Both the position numbers and the translations under genes were made by a program. The notes under the pieces were generated by a model. That model saw only the letters and a list, made by a program, of their open reading frames with translations, did not search any database and was not told the DNA's origin. 64,000 nucleotides of DNA from Sinotaia quadrata (taxonomy: Eukaryota > Mollusca > Gastropoda > Architaenioglossa > Viviparidae): assembly GCA_028829895.1 (NCBI GenBank), contig CM054181.1, forward strand, positions 30,712,857 to 30,776,856, in the 5' to 3' direction. The stretch's first letter is position 1. The number at the start of each line of letters is the position of its first letter. Shown here piece by piece: positions 55,601 to 64,000 of the stretch.

Positions 55601-56265
55601 TACTTAGTTGTGACGTCTGGTGGAGTGGGTGGTCACGATAACTGGAAGTAAGTGTGAATGCACCCTCCCCTCCCTGCATTAACTAAAATTACAGGCAGAA
55701 TCCATATTTCAGGATTGGACCACAGAGTAACTATGGATGATGTTATAGATATAAGACAGACAATAGTCTAACGGCTAAAGATGATGTTATAGATATAAGA
55801 CAGTAAATAGTCTAACAGCTCTAGCCCCCAGCCACCCAACAATCCTGATTATTTAGAAGCTGGAAAATGGGAATAAAATAAGCTACTCTGGGGTTCTAGT
55901 GGCAAACGATTTATTAATAAATAAATATTACCTATAAGTGTGATTATGACTGGAATTATAATTATGATGCGTTAATGTAACTTTCTACTAATCATTGAGA
56001 TGACCAGAGTAGTGAACTTCTGGTATGTACCTTGAGAATGCCAATACTAAATTGAATGTCAGTTATTTCAGTGACAGCAGCAAAGTTGCTGATTTTGTTG
56101 TTCAGTATACGTCATGCCTCCCCTTCAGTCCACGTTTGAGACTGGCTGGGTGTGGATACAGCAGACACAATGACCGCAGTTACTCTTGGGCACTGGTGCA
56201 AGCCCAGGGATCAGTCCTTTGCGCATATTCTGGTGCACAGATGTAGCAGTCATCTCAACTGTTGC
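55601..56265. other. Unique stretch with a small duplication
   Basis: GATGATGTTATAGATATAAG occurs twice (about 55,736 and 55,779) in a ~43 bp duplication. A 73-codon plus-strand frame at 56,025-56,246 is unrecognised. Confidence 0.5.
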
Positions 56266-56269
56266 AAGC

Positions 56270-56740
56270 TGCCATCTTTAATATGTCATTTTTACCACAA
56301 GTTCACTCTAGCCACAAATAACTAGAGATCTCTGTCTCTCTCAGATACAATGATATACATTATAACTATTGGTCACACTCTAGTAAACAAATAACTACAG
56401 GTCCCTGTCTCTCTGATACAGTAATATAAATCTATCTACTGATCACACTCTAGACACATATCTACAGGTCTCTGTCTCTCGCAGATACAGTAATATACAT
56501 TATAACTGCTGTTCACACTCTAGCCACAAATAACTACAGGTCCCTGTCTCTCTAAGATGGTTATAATGAATAAATTATAACTACTGTTCACACTCTAGCC
56601 ACAAATAACTACAGGTCTCTGTCTCTCCCAGATACAATGATATACATTCTATCTACTGATCACACTCTAGCCACAAATATCTACATGTCTCTATCTTTCT
56701 CAGATACAATGATATACATTATAATTATTATAATTACAGG
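56270..56740. repeat. Degenerate ~65-70 bp minisatellite
   Basis: About six units share CACACTCTAGCCACAAATA, CTACAGGTCTCTGTCTCTC and AGATACAATGATATACATTA. Several carry deletions. Confidence 0.85.
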
Positions 56741-59035
56741 TCACACATGGCTATTCATTAGGAGTATATGTAAAGATGTGTGATAAGACATTAGTTGACA
56801 TGACACTTCTCGCAGTCCTTATACAAGTTAATTAAATGTGCAGAACTTAAATACATGTACAATATTTAAACACAGTCAACAATGTTTTTAATATTGTTAA
56901 AAAAAATGTTAATTCATAAAAGACAATGTGCTTCAAACAGTTTACAATTATCAATAAGATTTTGGTTGATTACATTAATCACAGAGTGAAACCAATAGTG
57001 TACGTTGAGCTAACAATTGCTGGAATGCAAGTTTCATGTACCTTCAATTACTATGAATGAAATAATAATGTTTATAATTTATAATTCCTGTATTGCATTG
57101 GTGAAATAGATTTACTCAACTTGATACAGATAAGTTAAATCAGTAAGGTTTTTACCTTGGTGCATTTATTAATCAGTAAATTGAGATATTTCATCTGTTC
57201 TCATGGGAACAATAGAAAATGTCTGAGTTTCATGTGTGCACTTGTTTTTAAATCACTAATTGATGGTGCTGGGGAAAATGGAAATGATTTATTCCTTAAA
57301 CATATTGTTTTTTTAATCTAACAATAATGTATGGAAATAAGGAAAGATAAAACCCTTCTTAAACAAATTAGTTATTAAACTCATATGCAGCTTCATTGTT
57401 AGTGTCCCTAAGTTAGTGTTGACAGCTTGTGTATCATGTATGCTGGTTTAGGCTGACAATGAGGTCAAGACATGAGTTTCAATTACGGTTTCCAGAATAT
57501 TTTGAGATAAGCACACTGTAAAGCCAAAAATGCAGATTACTACGTTAACCTAAATTAAATATAAATTCTAAATATTTTGAATTTTATTTCTTCAATTATG
57601 ACAAAATTTAATCTTAAATTTTGCTGTGTAATCCTCATAAACCATTTTGGACAGCCAACTTTGGTCCAGTCTGGGAATAGAAGAACAAAGAGCATAAATT
57701 GAATAGCTGCAGTCTGCATAGCAGAGTGTTCTATTGACGCTCACGGTAAGAGTGCTCTGATGACGTAACCACTAACACATCACAGGAGAGACAGCGATAC
57801 CTGACGCTCTCACACTCACTTTCCAAGAGATGAAACTATGCTAGGAATGCCAACCCTTAGAACACAGTCAGCTAACCGTGACTATTCAACAAAAGACCGA
57901 GATAAAAGGATAAATTACGCCTGAGAATAAGAAGGTACTCGAACCCCAACAAACCCCCCAAACTGCTTAAATATCGCACCGCGTGAAAATAATTTCACTA
58001 TGAAATTTTCAGAGTCCCGTAATGACTTCCTGAGGAAAAAGAAGCAAAATAGGAATGTCTGAAATGGTAAATATATTTTGTAAATAATGATTTGCAAAAT
58101 CTACTATTGCAAATTTCGAGTTGTATTTTTTCTTGCAAATGTTTGTATTTTAAAATGACTTGAAACTGTAATGTTATTCTTGGTAGTAAACACCTGTAAA
58201 GAAATTCGAATGAGAAACAAGAATGAAATTACAGACTTAACACTTGGTAAAACAAGATCTGATGTACGCAAACACTTGTATATTTCACAGCTTCGGAAGT
58301 CAAAGGTTCCACCAGTCAAAGTTCCATCTACGAGTTCACAATCAAATAAAGAGTAAATTTCAATTATTTTATTTCTAAGGTCAAAGACTTTGTTTAAAAA
58401 TCAAGTGAGTTTGCAAAAAAAAAAATTAGAAAATATTAATCATAATATCAATGCAAAATTCATGAAATTGGTGAAAATATTAGTTAACAAAAAGACAATC
58501 ATTAACTCCTAAACAACCACTTAATTCACGTCAATAAACCACTTTGTATTTTCCTAACAATCATCTATTATACCCCAACTAATATAATCAGTTATTGTAC
58601 CCCAAACAAATAATTATATTGGGAACAAGCAGTTATTACACTCAGACAATTTCTTTTTGTATCCCAAATAACTACTTATGTAAAACAGTATAAATGCTAA
58701 TGTACCTCTAGTATAGCCAGACATCCGAGCAATATTTATGACCCAAAGGAAGATGAAGCTATTATAAATAATTTGCATGCGGTCGAAAATATATACACAG
58801 TAAAAGCACTTCAAACTGACGGCCGGATCAGGTTTAGCGTCAGTCTGTTCATTGTCAGGTTGATGCTGTAATCACCACTTACGTCAATAAACAACGTCCA
58901 TCTTCTATCCATGTGATATATTAACATTAGGAAACACTGTATTCGGACAAAAGGTAGAACATTTAAATTAGATATGCGGAATTTGTTAACAAACACTGTA
59001 TTCAGGACAAGTAGAATGTGAAATTACAAATGCGG
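56741..59035. other. AT-rich unique stretch, no gene seen
   Basis: Frames of 60-71 codons on both strands around 57,915-58,356 overlap and are unrecognised. A few TATTGTACCCCAA-type words recur at 58,560-58,670. No RNA gene. Confidence 0.45.
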
Positions 59036-59039
59036 AACG

Positions 59040-59665
59040 TGTTAGCAAGATTGCAGACAAGGTAGAATAAAATAACAAAGACGTTGACAGACACGACAAC
59101 CAAAATTTAAGTTGCAAAAACAGAATATGTCAGCATTATTGTATAAAGGACAAATATAATATAAGAAATTAAAGCATGCGGACTGACCTGAGGACAAATA
59201 TAAATTAGTTAAATTTTTAAATGCTGACTGGCCTACAGACAAATAAAAGTGAAAAAATGAAATCATGCGGACTGATCTAAGGACAAATATAAATTAAGAA
59301 AAATGCGGACTGACCTGATGACAAACAAAGCTTAGGGAAAATGATAACTGACCTGAGAACAAATATCAGTTAAATAAAATGTGGACTGACCTGAGAACAA
59401 ATATCAGTTAAGGAAAATGATAATTGACCTGAGGACAAATACAAATTAAGGAAAATGCGGACTGACCTGATGACAAACAAAACTTAAGAAAAATGCGGAC
59501 TGACCTGAGAACAGATATTAGTTAAGGAAAATGATAACTGACCTGAGGACAAATGTACGTTAAGGAAAATGATAACTGACCTGAGGACAAATATCAGTTA
59601 TGGAAAATGATAACTGACACGAGGACAAGCATATGTTAAGAAAAATGCGGACTGACTCGAGAACA
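59040..59665. repeat. Degenerate ~37 bp minisatellite
   Basis: About 15 units share ATGCGGACTGACCTGAGGAC, AAATATNAGTTAAG and GAAAATGATAACTGACC. Two unit classes (GCGGACTG and GATAACTG) are interspersed; units left of 59,170 are weakest. Confidence 0.88.
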
Positions 59666-59824
59666 AATATCCGGAAAGTAGAAGTAAGTTTGCACGGTTT
59701 GGAATTTGTCACGTTCACCCTTATGTCCTTCAGATGTCCGATTGCTGTTTCTGTTTCATCTTCATACCTGAACAGGTAAAGATGGCTGCACCACTCATAA
59801 AATGGGATTAATCAAACAGTGCTG

Positions 59825-59935
59825 AAGTAACGTGTTGGAAAAAGTACTGAAATGACGTATTGAAATTGCTATGCGACTGATGAAAAAGTACTGAAATGGC
59901 GTATTGAAATTGCTATGCGACTGATGAAAAGTGTG
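59825..59935. repeat. ~55 bp tandem duplication
   Basis: AAAGTACTGAAATG, CGTATTGAAATTGCTATGCG and ACTGATGAAAA occur twice, with a shorter diverged third copy. Confidence 0.8.
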
Positions 59936-60299
59936 CTAAAGTCGCGTTGAGATTCAAGATATAACGTGTTGAAATCGTGTAAGATATGTTTACAAAGTAA
60001 GTACAATAACATAAAACCACTTTCACGTCAGATTCACTGGTCATTCACTGGTCATTCCTGGTCACATTTGATTATATGCTGCGGTTCTGAATGTACTACA
60101 GAGACACGCACGTACACATACACACATGCAAAACACATCTACATTTACATACATAAATTAAGAAAGCGGAACGCAAGGATATGTCAAGTACATTTTCATG
60201 ATTTATGAGCTCTGCCCTACTGCTGCTCCAATGTACAAGTATTTGCTGTGCATGTGAACATGTCTTACATAGAATATTTTAAGAAGTGTGCACTGTCGA

Positions 60300-60440
60300 G
60301 ACTAGCATGGTAGTAGTCATCATAGTAGTAGTCATCATAGTAGTAGTAGTAATAGTAGTATTCGTAATAGTCGTAGTAGAAGTAGCTGTAGTGTTAGTCA
60401 TACTAGTAGTCATAGTGGTGGTCGTTGTAGTGGTATTTAA
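60300..60440. repeat. Degenerate (GTA)n/(TAG)n tract
   Basis: GTAGTAGTCATCATAGTAGT-type triplet runs give a Val-rich plus-strand frame (60,286-60,561) and a Thr-rich minus-strand frame, both artefacts. Confidence 0.9.
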
Positions 60441-60855
60441 TAACATTATTACTATAGCTTTTGTTACAGACTCAACAGACATACGCACGCCACTGTCCCC
60501 TCCCCCTTCCCCCAAACACACGCGCACATATATTGCTTGCAGTCAATTACTTTCTATGTGATGGCTGACGTAGATAATTCAACAGAAACATTAAAATACT
60601 TTACGATGTTGAAAGACAAGCGAAACGTTAATATGATGAGTTTTTAAAGCACTAGAAAATACCGTTAGGATTTAAAGAAAAATCTAAAATTTTATAATAA
60701 AACCTGATGAAACAACATGGATGTTTTTTTTTTAAAGTTTACTAAACTGTATACAGTTATGCCTTTTTAAACTATAAAAAAAACCGCAACATTTAATGTG
60801 TCAATGAAATAATAATAAGTCTGTTAAATAAAGAACAGATTGTTTTATATACTGC
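60441..60855. other. AT-rich unique stretch
   Basis: Poly-T and poly-A runs occur near 60,725 and 60,775. No gene seen. Confidence 0.5.
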
Positions 60856-60857
60856 TA

Positions 60858-61028
60858 CAACATGAGAAAATGTAATCGAAGCTTACTGTAAATAAGATTA
60901 CAAAGAAAATGTAATCAAAGCTTACTGTAAATAAGATTACAAAGAAAATGTAATCAAAGCTTACTGTAAATAAGATTACAAAGAAAATGTAATCAAAGCT
61001 TACTGTAAATAAGATTACAAAGAAAATG
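60858..61028. repeat. 39-bp minisatellite, ~4 units
   Basis: Units contain TGTAATCAAAGCTTACTGTA and AATAAGATTACAAAGAAAA. Each unit has GTAATC and its inverse GATTAC, so each could fold into a small stem. Confidence 0.96.
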
Positions 61029-61294
61029 AATTTGATAAACATAGAAAGATACTGACCGTAGAGAGATAAACAAACATATATATTTAATTTATGCAGAGAA
61101 ATAACCCAAATATCCCTCGGGTGCTGTTTGATATTTTTTTCTTGCTATTATTGTGTTATGATGCATTTGTAGAAAAATTAATAAATTGTAAATTAAACGT
61201 AGACAGGTGCGTAATATGTGCGTGTGTTTTGTGTGTTTGTGTATGTATTGGGAGCAGGGTACGCGTAATATAAAAGAAAATTATTAAGTTACAC

Positions 61295-62180
61295 TGTACT
61301 AGACTAACTAGAAAAGTGACAATTAACTACTTATACTAACTAGATATAAAGTAACAATGTACTACTTTTACTAACTTGTAAAGTGACAATGAACTACTAA
61401 GTAGAAATAAAGTAACAATGTACTACTTATACTAAGTAGATATAGTGTGACAATGTACTTCATATACTAACCAGATATAAAATCACACAATACTACTTAT
61501 AGTAACTAGATATAGCGTGAGAATGTACTACTTCTGATTTATTAACTAGACATAAAGTGACAATGTACTACTTATACTATCTAGGTATAGTGTGACAATG
61601 TACTACTTATACTGACTAGATATAGTGTGACAATGTACTACTTCTGATATATTAACTAGATATAGTGTGATAATACTACATATAGTAACTAGATATAGTG
61701 TGACAATGTACTACTTCTGATATCTAGATATAGTGTGACAATGTACTACTTCTGATATCTAGATATAGTGTGACAATGTACTACTTATACTGACTAGATA
61801 TAGTGTGACAATGTACTACTTCTGATATATTGACTAGACTATAGTGTGACAATGTACTACTTCTGATATATTAACTAGATATAGTGTGACAACATACTAC
61901 TTATGCTAACTACATATAAAATGACAGAATACTGCTTATACTATCTATATATGAAGTGAGAAAGTACTACTTATACTAACTAGATATAGTGTGACAATTT
62001 ACTACTTATACTAACTATAGTGTGATAACGTACTACTTATTATAACTAGATATAAAATGACAATGTACTCCTTATACTAAATAGATATATTGTGACAATG
62101 TACTGCTTATAATAACTATATATAAAATGACAATGTACTGCTTATAATAACTATATATAAAATGACAATGTACTGCTTAT
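61295..62180. repeat. ~34-bp degenerate minisatellite, ~24 units
   Basis: Units share ACTAGATATAGTGTGACAAT and GTACTACTTATACTA, with a CTTCTGATATATTA variant in the centre. The centre (about 61,560-61,890) is the most regular and the edges decay. Confidence 0.92.
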
Positions 62181-63208
62181 TGTGAAAAAAATAGAATACA
62201 GTAGATGAAGAAAAAATTACTCACACAAGAGGCTGATAGACCACAGATATATAACCGTATTGTAAGGATATGGGGCTGGGGGGGGGTGTATAAATGAGAG
62301 TAATTGTAGACGTGAAATGACTAAGCTAGAAACTGAACATGCTAACGTTTATGCAGGTCAGTTTGAAGTTATTAACACCGTTGAAATAAAATCTTGTTGA
62401 TTAAAAGTTTACTGATAAGCTCCCTTTATTCGCTCTACACAATATTGAGCCAAATAAAACAAAGAAAGACACATAAAACACTAAAAGACAGGACAATTGA
62501 GAGAATTGTGTGTGTGTTTGTGTGTGTGTAGAAATAAAAAGGATAAGAAGAAAAGGAACAACACATAAGTCCATTCCATCTCCTTAAGACTAATCGCAAA
62601 CAATAGTTTTCATGACTTTTCTTTTTTGTCCTGTCCTCAAATTCATTTTTTTTAACACGTCCTCGAACAGCACTCCATAACCGGCTTTTCAATATTTATT
62701 TGTCAGCTGTAACTTAAAACTTGCTTGGCCTGTTGCCCAACTCTAAACGAACAAACCTACCAGTTTCAACAAGTGCGACCAAAGTGACACACAGTGCCCG
62801 AACTTGAGAGGGCATTTTGGCATTGGCTACGTGTACACACGTCAGTCGTTTGAAAGTATGGAACTGTTTGGGGGAGGGGGTATTTTAAAATTCTTGTTGG
62901 GGAGATAGGGTCAGAGGTTTCTGTCATTTTCCCAGTAGCAAAGTAATGTGTAGGCCTATTAGCTTCTTTTGGTATTCTTCTACTTTCTTGTTAATGTGTT
63001 GAACTTTTTTCTAATATGGAGAATCACAGATTTATACGTTTTTCTCCTTAGAATCAAGGCATTTTATGTTTAATTATTTCGTTTTCTAATTAAAAGCTTA
63101 GGGTTAAGGTCAAAGTTTAAAGAGGCTACTTTAACACGGCCGAGATTTACCAAGGGGGAACTAATCAAGTAATTTAATCAGAGTTTGCGACTTGTCAACT
63201 GATTGACT
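62181..63208. other. Unique stretch, no gene seen
   Basis: It includes a G run at 62,275-62,287, a GTGTGTG run near 62,508-62,530 and an 85-codon unrecognised minus-strand frame. Nothing else supported. Confidence 0.45.
63201..63208. repeat. Target-site duplication of hAT-like MITE, left
   Basis: GATTGACT corresponds to GATTGATT at 63,367-63,374, seven of eight matching. Confidence 0.65.
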
Positions 63209-63366
63209 CAGTGCCGTCTTAATGCATGGGCACGCTGGGCAGTTGCCCGAGGCCCCACGAGAATAGGGGCTAATGCTAATCTAAGTATGATTTCAGTATA
63301 TAAGTAGATAGGGGCCCCAGTGCACTGTTTTGCCCATGGAACTATAATGCTGTTAAAATGGCCCTG
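63209..63366. mobile_element. hAT-like MITE, 158 bp
   Basis: The left end CAGTGCCGTCTTAA and the inverted right end CAGGGCCATTTTAA match at 11 of 14 positions. Inside, both halves carry GGGCA and GGGGCCCC/GAGGCCCC segments in inverted order. Eight-base flanks GATTGACT and GATTGATT match at seven positions. The GC-rich interior differs from its AT-rich surroundings, and no transposase frame is present. Confidence 0.75.
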
Positions 63367-63374
63367 GATTGATT

Positions 63375-64000
63375 GTCTGAGCAAACTGTAGCAGCTTTGT
63401 CTGAAATCTGACCTTAGTTTTACACATTTACACAGTTTGAGAAAAGAAGAGCTTATTACATAATGTGACACTTGTGAAATTATTTTTTCTATTCTCTTTA
63501 ATCATGTCTGCAGTTGTGAATAGTTATACTCAGTGGCAATAAATGACCATCTTTACATAGGATGTTACTTTCAGAACTCTAATCATTGCTCATCAATAAT
63601 CTAGTTACTTAATCTTAGTATATTATTTACACAAAATCTTTACTAAGTAAGTAGAATACTTATTATATTTACCTTACTTCTCTGTAAGTAAGCAGATAAT
63701 TTCTAACAATTAATCACTGAAATAATATTATACGAACTTTGTTAATCAATTCCTGACTTCTCGCGAAGCAAATAGCACACACTGTAAACAACTGTCTATT
63801 AATTTTACACCAAATCCTATATGCTATTTTCTCGTGGGTGTGCACAGACACACTTTCCTTACTTCTGCCTATGCAAGTGAAATACGCTGTAACAATTAAT
63901 CTCAAAGTTACTGTATACACATAATCGTACTTGTTCACAAGAACTACAATGCTTTTCTCGTCATAAACAAGTATTCAAAATTCAAATCATGCATAATCAA
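63375..64000. other. AT-rich unique stretch to window end
   Basis: TTACTAAGTAAGTAGAATAC-type words recur weakly near 63,600-63,690. A 74-codon minus-strand frame at 63,714-63,938 is unrecognised. No gene called. Confidence 0.45.

Noticed and set aside
57936..57950. Minus-strand GGGGTTCGAGTACC as a tRNA or SINE B box
   Set aside because: The B-box end is wrong (TACC instead of TCC), the T stem does not pair, and no A box was found.

Overview
The window looks like gene-poor, AT-rich nuclear DNA from an invertebrate animal. It carries one full-length LTR retrotransposon, several short DNA-transposon remnants, a non-LTR retrotransposon fragment and about 40 independent minisatellite arrays. Two short motifs, AAAGGGAAATAACTC near 26,782 and GGGCAATAACTCTG near 50,209, remind me of motifs common in mollusc non-coding DNA. 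That is memory only, so 'mollusc-like' is a low-weight guess. I found no convincing host protein-coding gene, tRNA or rRNA gene. Most short open frames are chance frames or run through minisatellites whose unit length is a multiple of three.

Layout. 1-11,650: minisatellites of about 27, 47, 84, 55 and 56 bp units among AT-rich unique DNA; the largest is a 56-bp array at 5,786-6,715. 11,752-12,359: a 590-bp MITE-like element with long inverted ends made of a GACAAAnnCGCG motif, flanked by a 9-bp direct repeat. 12,610-13,015: a 39-bp two-type array. 13,250-21,570: an 8,311-bp Ty3/gypsy-class element on the minus strand, with two 1,546-bp LTRs that look identical, an ACCTT target duplication, a primer-binding site, a polypurine tract and one intact 1,458-codon gag-pol frame. 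23,125-24,510: a 1.4-kb purine-rich tract. 25,660-36,825: more arrays, an inverted repeat, and a 5'-truncated non-LTR retrotransposon tail at 35,890-36,138. 37,043-37,218 and 63,209-63,366: two hAT-like MITEs. 42,360-43,170: a cluster of dispersed repeats with relatives at 7,031 and 12,428. From 44,850 to the end arrays dominate again, with a long hairpin at 52,082-52,151.

The most notable item is the LTR element. Its polyprotein is ordered Gag - protease - integrase - reverse transcriptase - RNase H. The domains are of Ty3/gypsy type, but integrase lies before reverse transcriptase as in Ty1/copia. This is the hallmark of the Gmr1-like clade. The Gag also has a region resembling the SCAN domain, and SCAN is published as a derivative of a Gmr1-like capsid. 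Identical LTRs, the target duplication and the open frame point to very recent insertion. One zinc ligand of the integrase HHCC finger is replaced by tyrosine in this copy.
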